Assembly: GCA_903869265.1 (NCBI GenBank)
Contig: CAIPYE010000014.1
Span: 248,001-312,000, forward strand
Reading direction: 5' to 3'
DNA from: an uncultured delta proteobacterium
GTDB lineage: Bacteria; Desulfobacterota; Desulfobulbia; Desulfobulbales; Desulfurivibrionaceae
DNA length: 64,000 nucleotides
How positions within the stretch are numbered: the first letter of the stretch is position 1; each line of letters begins with the position of its first letter. The notes under the pieces are model-generated. The model saw only the letters and a list, made by a program, of their open reading frames with translations, was not told the DNA's origin and searched no databases. Position numbers and translations under genes: made by a program. Positions 17,952 through 25,798 of the stretch are shown piece after piece.

Positions 17952-17991
17952 CAACCATCTTTGCCGGTTTGCAGATCGGCAAAGATGGTTG
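17952..17991. other. Perfect 15-bp intergenic hairpin
   Basis: CAACCATCTTTGCCG (17952-17966) pairs perfectly with CGGCAAAGATGGTTG (17977-17991) around a 10-base loop, in the gap between the beta-barrel gene and the wza-like gene. No long T-run follows on either strand. It may be a weak terminator, an attenuator or an RNA-stabilising hairpin at the 3' end of the barrel transcript. Confidence 0.5.
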
Positions 17992-18021
17992 CGAGAAGCC
18001 ACAAAATAATACGGCAAACGG

Positions 18022-19347
18022 CTAAAATCCAGAGCTCAGTCGGATGAATACCTTGTTTGCTGCGTAATCATAAACGTCCTGGTTGGAATTGCGCTCCGAA
18101 TACTCATAGCCGAGGTCGGCCATGAGCCATTCTTTGAACATGTACCTCAGGGAGGGACTCAGCGAGTACATGTTGTCGGTTCTTCCCGGTTCCCCTGCAT
18201 TTTCCTGGAAGTCCATTTTGGTATAGGAAAGGCGAAGGGATGCCCCGATCTTTTCAGTGAACTGCTCCAGCACAGTGAAGGCAACGTTGGAGTCGTTAGA
18301 GTAGGACGCTGTGGACACCGTGGACTCGCTGACCTTCTGGGAGGCAACAAGCTGAAGTCCGGTTTTCTCCGTGAGCTGATGGGTTGCGGAGAGTTCGATC
18401 ACGGGTTCCGTCGTATCGCCGACGGTGGTGTTGTCGCTGTTGCGCTCCACCACGCCAACCTTGGCTCTGAGGCTGGTTTTCTCGGTGGGTTTCCATTGGA
18501 TGCCGAGGCTGTAGTGGTGCTGCTCATTGTTTTCTCTGGTGTTGATGTCGTAGTTGACGTTGACAAACTCGTATTGGGCAAAGAGATTGGTTTTTTGCGA
18601 GTATTTGTAGAAGAGATAGCCGCTGTATGAGTTGTCGTCGCGGTTCTTGCCAAGGCTATCCGCCAGATTGTAGCTCAGGTGGAACTTGGTGTAATCAAAC
18701 CGGATATTGAATTTTGTGCCGAGATCGTAGTCGATCATCGTGCCGGTGAGATTGCTTTTGAATTTGTCAAGCTCAGTGGTGTCGCCGGTGCCGAGGGGGT
18801 CTGCTGAGCTGATATACTTGTCAAACACATCAATGGAAAGCCCGCCGCGCAGGTTGTATTGGAAATAGCCCACGCCTGCCTGTTTTACAGTGTTTAGCTC
18901 GGTATGGGTATGGTACTCCTCTATGTCCGCGCCGTAAAAGGCATAGCCCTGGTAGCGGTTGAAGGATTTCGGCTTGTCCATGAACATCTGGCGACCACCG
19001 GGAGCGGTGTTTGAGGAAACAATCTCCAATTGGGTCTGCTGACTTCTCGGCAGTGCCAGCCAGATGCTGGGGGAGTAAATGGTGCTCCAATCGCCGATTT
19101 TGTCATTTTTTGTATTGTTGATGTTGTCCGAGGTAACTCCGGAGACGGACATGGAGGGATGGATAAAACCGCCCCTGGAGCCAAAAATTTCGCTGGTTGA
19201 AGATGAAGAAGCCGCGGGTGTGGTTGCTTGGGCAGTACTGTTTGCCACTGGTTGGTTGTCCTCTGCGGAAAAAGCAAGCGGTGGTGAGAGCAGGCAGACC
19301 CCTGTGCTAAAGGCCAACGCGGTGAGTTTGTAAACATTCTTGTTCAT
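18022..19347 (-). CDS. Outer-membrane beta-barrel protein of the polysaccharide locus
   Basis: The ATG at 19347 has AGGAAG upstream and begins a clear signal peptide (MNKNVYKLTALAFSTGVCLL, cleaved after FSA); the upstream extension of the frame is not coding-like. The mature part is a series of alternating amphipathic strands ending in an aromatic residue (VFIRLSSGF), typical of an outer-membrane barrel. It contains GGFIHPSMSVSGVTSDNINN near the start, as seen in barrel proteins of EPS loci (EpsL/BBP2-like). At 441 residues it could be a 16-18-stranded export pore. It is flanked by the wza-like gene and the small secreted protein gene. Confidence 0.8.
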   Translation of the reverse strand: MNKNVYKLTALAFSTGVCLLSPPLAFSAEDNQPVANSTAQATTPAASSSSTSEIFGSRGGFIHPSMSVSGVTSDNINNTKNDKIGDWSTIYSPSIWLALPRSQQTQLEIVSSNTAPGGRQMFMDKPKSFNRYQGYAFYGADIEEYHTHTELNTVKQAGVGYFQYNLRGGLSIDVFDKYISSADPLGTGDTTELDKFKSNLTGTMIDYDLGTKFNIRFDYTKFHLSYNLADSLGKNRDDNSYSGYLFYKYSQKTNLFAQYEFVNVNYDINTRENNEQHHYSLGIQWKPTEKTSLRAKVGVVERNSDNTTVGDTTEPVIELSATHQLTEKTGLQLVASQKVSESTVSTASYSNDSNVAFTVLEQFTEKIGASLRLSYTKMDFQENAGEPGRTDNMYSLSPSLRYMFKEWLMADLGYEYSERNSNQDVYDYAANKVFIRLSSGF

Positions 19348-19393
19348 TTTGGCTTCCTGTTGAAAAATTAAGCAAAAAGGGGGAAATACAAAA

Positions 19394-19426
19394 AAGAGGC
19401 ATGCTCGTGAAGGCCGCATGCCTCTT
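19394..19426 (-). terminator. Terminator of the small secreted-protein gene
   Basis: AAGAGGCATGC (19394-19404) pairs exactly with GCATGCCTCTT (19416-19426). Read on the minus strand the hairpin is followed by a run of T (plus-strand AAAAA before it). It lies 16 bases past the stop of the gene at 19442-19897 and separates it from the beta-barrel gene. Confidence 0.85.
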
Positions 19427-19441
19427 ATGCAAATTTAATAT

Positions 19442-19897
19442 TTATCTCAAGCGAGAAGGGCTTGCGTAGCGCCCTGCCGGAGCGCCACCGCCACTGCCGC
19501 CAGGAACTCCGGACACAGGGATACTTGCCACGAAGGAGGCCGGGCGTGCTGCCGGGGTGTAGGCTTGGGTGTCCGTGGTTCCTTTGCTGACAAACTGCTG
19601 GGTAGCCCGGGCGATAATCTGGGCGCTCACGCCGTTATTTGCCGCGACTGTAGCTACTGCGCCGACATCCGCCCCAGCAGTGAGCAGGGCGATGATCACC
19701 GCCTGGGGGTTCATTCCCTCAATGGCCAAGGCTTGTGTCATAATTACATCAAGGCTGGTTCCTTCAGCCATTGCCTCGACTACAGCCTGGTCCAGGCCCT
19801 GGGTGTTGAGCGTGTTTTCAAACCTTGCTGTATTTGCTGCAAAGGCAACGTTACAGAACAATACGGAAACCGCGAGGACAGACATGATTTTTTTCAT
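19442..19897 (-). CDS. Small secreted protein of unknown family
   Basis: The 151-residue product has a clean signal peptide (MKKIMSVLAVSVLFCNVAFA). An Ala/Val-rich, probably helical body follows with two related stretches (LDQAVVEAMAEGTSLDVIMT and VGAVATVAANNGVSAQIIAR), and the tail is low-complexity Gly/Pro/Ser ending SPSRLR. There is no PEP-CTERM motif, lipobox or enzyme signature. It has a strong AAGGAGAA ribosome site, a recognisable promoter (19938-19967) and its own terminator (19394-19426), so it is a separate, probably well-expressed unit inside the polysaccharide locus. I do not recognise it. It could be a matrix or structural protein, or an accessory of the neighbouring barrel. Confidence 0.8.
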   Translation of the reverse strand: MKKIMSVLAVSVLFCNVAFAANTARFENTLNTQGLDQAVVEAMAEGTSLDVIMTQALAIEGMNPQAVIIALLTAGADVGAVATVAANNGVSAQIIARATQQFVSKGTTDTQAYTPAARPASFVASIPVSGVPGGSGGGAPAGRYASPSRLR

Positions 19898-19937
19898 TTT
19901 CGTTCTCCTTTTGATTTTTCAATTGCCCATTTTTTTT

Positions 19938-19967
19938 ATTATATATCATCTATATCATCTAATGCAA
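19938..19967 (-). promoter_or_regulatory. Predicted sigma-70 promoter of the small secreted-protein gene
   Basis: On the minus strand TTGCAT (plus 19962-19967) and TATAAT (plus 19938-19943) are separated by 18 bp, about 40 bp upstream of the start at 19897. The -10 box is a consensus match and the -35 box matches four of six. Confidence 0.55.
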
Positions 19968-19980
19968 ATCGTGCTGCATT

Positions 19981-21210
19981 TTACTGGTTTGGTTGCGAAT
20001 AGCACTCGGTTCTTTCAAACACATGCAGGGTCGGTTGGCAGAGTTGCCCCATCCTTTCAAACTGCTGACAGATATAGTTGCTTAAGGTATGCATGACATT
20101 GCCTCTTATGCCTTGGAAAGAAACACCGATGTCGTATTTTCCGTTTTCCAGTTTTTCAACCCGGACTACTTTGCCATACAGCGACAAGGGTGATCCAGCG
20201 TCAAGGTCAATCTTGATTTCAAGGTAGGTGTCGATCTCTATCGCCGCATTGCTTTCAAAGAGGATGCCGCCGATACAGAGATTCTTGCCTTGCGAGGCAA
20301 AGGTCTGCGCGTTGTTGTTCTTTTCTTTCCCGGTGATTTTCACCTCCAGGGACCGCATGAAGTCGATCCGCAGATATCTGCGCTTTTCCGCTTGGTAGAG
20401 AGAGGCAAGATTTTTACCGTTCCGTTTTGCCGAATACAGCGCATGGTCGGCACTGCTGATCAGTGCGGTTCTGCCCACGGCATCTATCGGGTATGCGGCG
20501 ATACCTGCGCTAATGGTTATCCGAATTTCGTGTTCTGCAAAGTTGATCCGCGCTTTTTCAACCTGGGTTCGGATATGTTCGGCAAGAATCAAGGCCTGGT
20601 ATTTGTCTGTATCCGGCAGGACGATGGCGATTTCTTCCCCACCGTATCGAGATGCCGTATCCTCAACCCGTTTCAGGGTCTCAATAATACTACTTACCCG
20701 TTTCAGGACCAAGTCTCCGGCCTGGTGGCCAAAGGTGTCGTTAACGTGCTTGAAGTCGTCTAGGTCCAGAAAGATCAGAGCGAGGGGCCGCCCACGTCTT
20801 TCCGCCTTGGCGAACTCCTGCTGCAGATGGCGTTCAAACTCTTTCCTGTTTGAGAGGCCGGTAAGGTAGTCAATGGAGAGATCCTGCAGCGCCTTTTCAA
20901 AGAAATGCGCTTCAACGATTTTGGGATGCTTGATGTACTTGTTGGCAGAGCTGAAATAGTCGCACATGGCGGTCTGCAGGCTGAGAGGTCGGCCGACCAG
21001 GTCGGATAGTTCGCCGTGATGCTGGGCAATCTCTTTCCAGCAGGTTTCCGCCTCTTCACTGGAAAGATCCAGATGGGACAAGACACGAAAAATGACCTTG
21101 TAGAAATGCTTTCCCTCTTGCTTGATCAGTTCGTTGAGCGAGGCTATCTGCTGGCTAGGAAAAGAACAGTCCTGCAGGTGGTCCAATATTGTGTGTTGCG
21201 ACTGATCCAT
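19981..21210 (-). CDS. Diguanylate cyclase-type protein with C-terminal PilZ domain
   Basis: The 409 residues comprise an unassigned helical N-terminal region (1-150), a GGDEF domain (about 155-290) and a PilZ domain (about 295-400). The GGDEF signature is RYGGEEIAIVLP: GGEEI instead of GGEEF. The inhibitory I-site RVED sits five residues before RYGGEE's Gly pair, as in product-inhibited cyclases. PilZ has the binding motif KRRYLRIDF and a variant second motif (NLCIGGILFES). It may both make and sense c-di-GMP. It opens the minus-strand export module whose last gene is an HD-GYP phosphodiesterase, so synthesis and breakdown bracket the locus. Confidence 0.9.
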   Translation of the reverse strand: MDQSQHTILDHLQDCSFPSQQIASLNELIKQEGKHFYKVIFRVLSHLDLSSEEAETCWKEIAQHHGELSDLVGRPLSLQTAMCDYFSSANKYIKHPKIVEAHFFEKALQDLSIDYLTGLSNRKEFERHLQQEFAKAERRGRPLALIFLDLDDFKHVNDTFGHQAGDLVLKRVSSIIETLKRVEDTASRYGGEEIAIVLPDTDKYQALILAEHIRTQVEKARINFAEHEIRITISAGIAAYPIDAVGRTALISSADHALYSAKRNGKNLASLYQAEKRRYLRIDFMRSLEVKITGKEKNNNAQTFASQGKNLCIGGILFESNAAIEIDTYLEIKIDLDAGSPLSLYGKVVRVEKLENGKYDIGVSFQGIRGNVMHTLSNYICQQFERMGQLCQPTLHVFERTECYSQPNQ

Positions 21211-21423
21211 TTGATCTGTTGGTCATCCCCGGAGAAGCAGTGCCGATAATCGGATTCCTACACAATCCAGTAATTTTTGTAGTTTTTATAATTTTATAAC
21301 TGGGCGATCTCACATTTATCTGACATCTCTTTAAAAGAAGGCGTCGCCATAGCTGGCACCGGATCATCAGGCCGAGGCCTGCCCTCTACCCCCCAGATGC
21401 TCTCCAGAAGTAGGTGGATGCCA
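21211..21423. other. Intergenic junction between export module and sugar cassette
   Basis: These 213 bp have no complete gene. The left half is AT-rich; the right half is GC-richer and on the minus strand stays open as a continuation of a possible coding remnant (GVEGRPRP...SFKEMSDKCEIAQL and stop). The composition changes here, and a GC-richer gene block begins. It may be an old insertion-sequence or recombination scar. Confidence 0.4.
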
Positions 21424-22536
21424 TCACTTGGCCTGCAGTGCCGCCTTATAAACATTGATAGTTTGCTGCGCGATTCGGTGCCAATCGTATTGCGCACCAA
21501 CCCAGCATCGCCGCGTTTCCCGATCTTCAGCTGTAAGTGGTCTTGCGGCGAATTCTGTAAGGCGAGCCGCAAGTGCGTCCATGTTCCCAAGCGGGAAATA
21601 GCTTTCCGTCGGCAAACCGACTTCCAGATTTGCAGGGATGTCACTGGCAATCACCGGCAGACCGTAACTCAAGGCCTCCAGTAAAGAAATCGGCAAGCCT
21701 TCGTGAGACGAAGGCAAAACGAACAGCCCTGCGTGTCCGAAAAGCTCCGCGAGTTGCTTCCCACCTTGAAAACCAGTGCAAACCACCCCCGGCGTTTCTT
21801 TTGCCGCATCCAGCACACTTTGCACATAGGTGTCCGGATGATCCGATGCACCAACGATAGCCAGCTTCCAACCCGGCAAATTGGTCTTGCGAAAAGCCGC
21901 GATCAAATCCAGATGTCGTTTCTCTGGCACCAGGCGGCTGATCAATACAACGTAACGGCCCGGCTCAAGACCAAACGCACCCAACGCCTCGTGACTGTCA
22001 GGCAGCGACGGCAAGACCACGCCATTAGGAATCAGCACCGATTCACAACCGTGCTTCTCACGTACCAAGCAGCGAATCACCTCCGAGATCACGATACGGC
22101 CGTTGGACCAACGCATGCCAAAGCGTTCGCCAAGCCTCAGCATTAACCTCGCGAAACGCCCCCACTTCTGCCGGTCATAATCTGGCCCGTGGTGGGTCAC
22201 CACAACCTTGAGGCCAAGCAACCGAGCCAATGGCACCATTAGAGCCGGCCCGATGGCTTGAATATGCAAAATATCCGGCCGTCGCACTGCGGCCAGCAGC
22301 ACCCCGAAAAAGGTGTGAATTATCGCTTCCAGCCCTTTAGATTTCGGCGCCCACACACGCACAAAGTGTACCCCGCGCCATGCCTTACCCTTCGCAACTG
22401 GCAGGTAGGGTGACCGCACAATCACCTCGACCGTGCAGCCCAATTCAACCAGCAGCGGGCATAAATGCTCGGCATGGGTCTCGACGCCCCCCTGCACTTT
22501 TGGAAAACCACGCAACCCAAGAAACATGACGCGCAT
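21424..22536 (-). CDS. Glycosyltransferase family 4
   Basis: The Met at 22536 starts the family N-terminus (MRVMFLGLRGFPKVQGGVET); the longer frame overlaps the upstream gene and is unlikely. The 370-residue protein is a GT-B retaining glycosyltransferase with VVLISRLVPEKRHLDLIAAF and the C-terminal E-x7-E motif SHEGLPISLLEALSYG. It adds one sugar of the repeat unit on the cytoplasmic face of the membrane. It is the last minus-strand gene of the variable cassette. Confidence 0.9.
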   Translation of the reverse strand: MRVMFLGLRGFPKVQGGVETHAEHLCPLLVELGCTVEVIVRSPYLPVAKGKAWRGVHFVRVWAPKSKGLEAIIHTFFGVLLAAVRRPDILHIQAIGPALMVPLARLLGLKVVVTHHGPDYDRQKWGRFARLMLRLGERFGMRWSNGRIVISEVIRCLVREKHGCESVLIPNGVVLPSLPDSHEALGAFGLEPGRYVVLISRLVPEKRHLDLIAAFRKTNLPGWKLAIVGASDHPDTYVQSVLDAAKETPGVVCTGFQGGKQLAELFGHAGLFVLPSSHEGLPISLLEALSYGLPVIASDIPANLEVGLPTESYFPLGNMDALAARLTEFAARPLTAEDRETRRCWVGAQYDWHRIAQQTINVYKAALQAK

Positions 22537-22556
22537 TGGCTTATCCCCCAGATGAC

Positions 22557-23738
22557 TCAATCTGTTCGCAGCATGTCGGACATATCCGCCTCTGTGAGGG
22601 CGGCGACCTCCAGCTGCTTCATCACGCGATTCTGACGCGCCCCAGGTATTTCCCGCAAATCGCCTTGTCTTGAATCCTGTCCGACATCGCACTTTGGGAT
22701 ATCGTCAATGCAGACGGGTTTACCAAGGAGCGAGTTGAGTTTGTTCCTTACCACCCAGCGTAGCGGATGTTTAATGTACTTCTTCATCACCGGCGCAGCG
22801 GTGCCGACCATCCAGCAATTCTTCGGGCAGGTGCGTACCAGACTGCGCACTTTTTGTGCCTGCTCACTACACCAGAGATCGTCGAAACTGTCAGCCGCCC
22901 GGATATTACCCATCGACTCTTTCCAGTACCGATCTTCAAGCCCGTTGCACGGATACACCTCGCCATAGGGGTCGATAAAGAAATTGGTCGATCCTGCCTC
23001 GCAAGGCAGCATGCGTGGATTACCGCGGATGTAATTGATCAACCCCAGGTTGAAAAACGCTCGGAACCAGCTTTTCGGGGTGTTTTCTTTTAACAGCAGT
23101 TCGATCAGTTTGTGGAAGTTGCCGATTACCTCGTCTTTGTTGGTGATCTCGTTGTCATCCTTGTGAAAATAATAGGAATTGTGAAATGCCGCCGTCGCAA
23201 ATTCCATTCCCAATTCGCGCGAAAGCTTGTATAGCCAAAGCATATCGGCAGAATTGTGATTTGAAACGGTGCAACCGTATCCAATATCCTTGATGCCCAT
23301 TTCCTTGAGGGTGAGCAGCACCCGCAGACCCCGATCAAAACTCCCCTCCCTGCCGCGCAAATCGTCATTCTTTTCCGAAAGCCCCTCGATGCTGACGCGA
23401 ATACCGATATCAGGAAATCTCTCCGCCAGACGGAAGATCCGCTCGGTATGCCAGCCCGAGGTTGAAATCACGATGCGCGGCGATTTGCGCATCATCACCT
23501 CGACAATATCTTCCAGATCGTGCCGGACGAACGACTCTCCGCCGGTGATATTTACGAACTTGAAATTGGGCAGAATTTCCAATTCCTTGGCCGTAATTTC
23601 CTGTTGTTTGTCGGTAGGGTTTTTCCAGATGTTGCACATCTTGCAACGCATCTGGCAACGATACGTTGTAATAATCGATACGTCGGTTGGCACCGGTGGC
23701 GCGCCGCCTGATAAAGATTTTTCTTGTTCTGACATCAT
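22557..23738 (-). CDS. Radical SAM protein with SPASM-like C-terminus
   Basis: The 393 residues contain the radical SAM cluster motif CQMRCKMC (CxxxCxxC) within TDVSIITTYRCQMRCKMCNI, the SAM-binding NITGGESFVRHD, and a C-terminal Cys-containing region (GSTNFFIDPYGEVYPCNGLE plus later Cys residues, CPKNCWM) like a SPASM/twitch domain. Such enzymes modify peptides, sugars or other substrates; the substrate here cannot be read from the sequence. It overlaps the upstream hydrolase gene by four bases, and the next glycosyltransferase follows 20 bp downstream, which points to a role in building or modifying the glycan. Confidence 0.85.
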   Translation of the reverse strand: MMSEQEKSLSGGAPPVPTDVSIITTYRCQMRCKMCNIWKNPTDKQQEITAKELEILPNFKFVNITGGESFVRHDLEDIVEVMMRKSPRIVISTSGWHTERIFRLAERFPDIGIRVSIEGLSEKNDDLRGREGSFDRGLRVLLTLKEMGIKDIGYGCTVSNHNSADMLWLYKLSRELGMEFATAAFHNSYYFHKDDNEITNKDEVIGNFHKLIELLLKENTPKSWFRAFFNLGLINYIRGNPRMLPCEAGSTNFFIDPYGEVYPCNGLEDRYWKESMGNIRAADSFDDLWCSEQAQKVRSLVRTCPKNCWMVGTAAPVMKKYIKHPLRWVVRNKLNSLLGKPVCIDDIPKCDVGQDSRQGDLREIPGARQNRVMKQLEVAALTEADMSDMLRTD

Positions 23739-25798
23739 TGTTTCTTCCTTGTCTGTTCGGGGAGGTCAAATTCGATTACGGAAAACGAATGGGGCGGAAG
23801 CACCGCCCGCAGCGCATCACCAGTCGTCTCTACGGCGAGACCATCAACTTTCACGTTTACGGGATCTGTTTCATTGGTTGCATCGACGGAGGGGCCACTG
23901 AGTGACCATCCCCTGGCCTGGATGCCTTTCGTGATATCGATGCGTACCGGACTCGTCCCATCGATGCGCCGATTGACGAGGAACAGCGCAATCCTGTTGC
24001 CCTTTCGCGTTGCAATAGCTCCGACGAAGGGGATTTTCGGCAAGGTAAATGGTTGAAAGCGCTGTACCCGCACGTTGCGAATCCAGAACCTGCCCCGCTC
24101 GGGCGAGCTTCCCAGCCGGCGCGCCATGATCTGGATCTCCTTCGTGTCCGGCAAGGTTACGTAATCAGCGTGGACTTCCGTCCATCGATCGTCGTTGACC
24201 ATGTTCGACAAAGTGGACGATTTGGTCGCCCCCCAGCCGCGCGCATCGCCCACCTGCAACTGTGCGCCGAGTCGTGTCAGTCCCACCGCTCGAATTTCCG
24301 CAGTTATGCGATAGCCGGTGTTTGGTTGGGCTGGCATCGTCATCTGTGCAGCATGGTAGTTGAGATCACCATCCGTCGTGATCTCAACTCCGAGCGTACC
24401 ATCTGCTTCTTGCTTCGCATTAGCCCCAATCACCCAACCGAATTTCCAGTTCGGCACAAGCAACTGCTGAGTCCCGAGTAACTCGAAGCTGGAACCTTTG
24501 CCACGCGCCGGAACGACGCGAAAGCCACCGCCCTGCTCATACCCCACGCCGTCGATTTTTGTTTCCAGCAACCGGTCGCCAAGATGATCATGATAAAGTC
24601 GGAACACATGATAAGCGGGACGCAGCGTATACGGCGCGGTATAGCCTTTAATCATGCCCCAGTACTCGTTGGCAAATTGCCAGTATTGTGCATGGGCGAT
24701 GTTGTTGCGTGGATCGAGCAAGACCTGAACGAGATCGGCTACCTGGACCGCTGTGCCCAAGCTCAACCGGTAAGGTACAGGCTTGTCCTGAACGAAAAGG
24801 CTGTTGTACTCCGTGGCCGCCAGGGGAATATGCCGCCCGGTTTCGTTCAGTATATATTCGTTCAGACGCTTGAAAACCGCATCGAACTGGCGAGATGATG
24901 CGAAAGCGATCCTGAACAATTCTGTTGCGTTCGGCTTCCCATCATTCCCCGAATAGACGGGCAGATATGGATGCTGGATGAAAAAATCTGCCACATCACC
25001 CGTTTGCTTGATCACCGTCTCGGTCCATCGTGAAAAGACTGGCGTTTCATCGTTATTCAATACAGCGCCTAACCGAATCGAAGAATCCACCGCCTTCATC
25101 GCCGTACGGAAGGCTCGATAGCGTAGTGCATACTCGTCCGCAGCATACCGACGCGTGCCGCTATACGTTGCTGCTCCAACACGATGCGTACCATGCGCCG
25201 TTTCATTGCCGTACTCGAACCACACCACCCGATATGGCTCAGGGTGGCCATCGGAGGCGCGTACAGCCGCCCAGTCTCTGCTGCCGTTGGGGTTCTTGCC
25301 CAGCGGACCGTTTAGGTACTCCACAAGGTCGGCCGCATCCTCGGGTTCGCCCCAATAATCGGCAAGGGTAATGACCGGCTCAGCCCCGATTTCCTCGGCA
25401 ACCCGCAAAAATTCTGGCAGGCCGAATGGCTGTTGGGGACGATTTTCCTTGGGGCCGACAGTCAACTTCCAGTTGTATTCATGAACCCCACAGCCGCCGG
25501 GCCAGCGCAGCGTGGAAACGCCACTCTCACGTGCCAAGCGAATCATTTCCGGAACGCTACGGTTTTCCTTTGGGTTCCACATGCCTGCGCCTTCGGCTGA
25601 ATAATGCGGATCCGCATACAGGTAGGCCAGCGCATTGCTGCCGAGCACACGTCTATTCACCGCACCAATATCCGAAGCAGCGCTGCTGACATGAATGACA
25701 GTCTCCGCAGCCAAGCCAGCCTTGCCGTATGGCAACACCAACAAGCTCGCCGCTACAGTGAGAGACGAGACAGTCAACCAGTGGCCAAGACGTTTCAT
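23735..25798 (-). CDS. Secreted glycoside hydrolase, clan GH-A (alpha-L-arabinofuranosidase-like)
   Basis: This 687-residue protein has a signal peptide (1-29, ending GLAAE) and a TIM-barrel catalytic part like GH51-type arabinofuranosidases: RESGVSTLRWPGGCGVHEYN near the first strands, the likely acid/base Glu in VVWFEYGNETAHG, and the likely nucleophile Glu in PLAATEYNSLF. Residues about 480-600 look like a carbohydrate-binding jelly-roll, and a short beta domain ends the protein. Polysaccharide loci often encode a periplasmic or outer hydrolase that trims or releases the polymer. It overlaps the genes on both sides by four bases. Confidence 0.8.
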   Translation of the reverse strand: MKRLGHWLTVSSLTVAASLLVLPYGKAGLAAETVIHVSSAASDIGAVNRRVLGSNALAYLYADPHYSAEGAGMWNPKENRSVPEMIRLARESGVSTLRWPGGCGVHEYNWKLTVGPKENRPQQPFGLPEFLRVAEEIGAEPVITLADYWGEPEDAADLVEYLNGPLGKNPNGSRDWAAVRASDGHPEPYRVVWFEYGNETAHGTHRVGAATYSGTRRYAADEYALRYRAFRTAMKAVDSSIRLGAVLNNDETPVFSRWTETVIKQTGDVADFFIQHPYLPVYSGNDGKPNATELFRIAFASSRQFDAVFKRLNEYILNETGRHIPLAATEYNSLFVQDKPVPYRLSLGTAVQVADLVQVLLDPRNNIAHAQYWQFANEYWGMIKGYTAPYTLRPAYHVFRLYHDHLGDRLLETKIDGVGYEQGGGFRVVPARGKGSSFELLGTQQLLVPNWKFGWVIGANAKQEADGTLGVEITTDGDLNYHAAQMTMPAQPNTGYRITAEIRAVGLTRLGAQLQVGDARGWGATKSSTLSNMVNDDRWTEVHADYVTLPDTKEIQIMARRLGSSPERGRFWIRNVRVQRFQPFTLPKIPFVGAIATRKGNRIALFLVNRRIDGTSPVRIDITKGIQARGWSLSGPSVDATNETDPVNVKVDGLAVETTGDALRAVLPPHSFSVIEFDLPEQTRKKQ

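Noticed and set aside
19442-19897. Possible PEP-CTERM substrate for an exosortase
   Set aside because: The tail has no PEP motif, membrane segment or basic end of the required kind, and no exosortase is present in the window.
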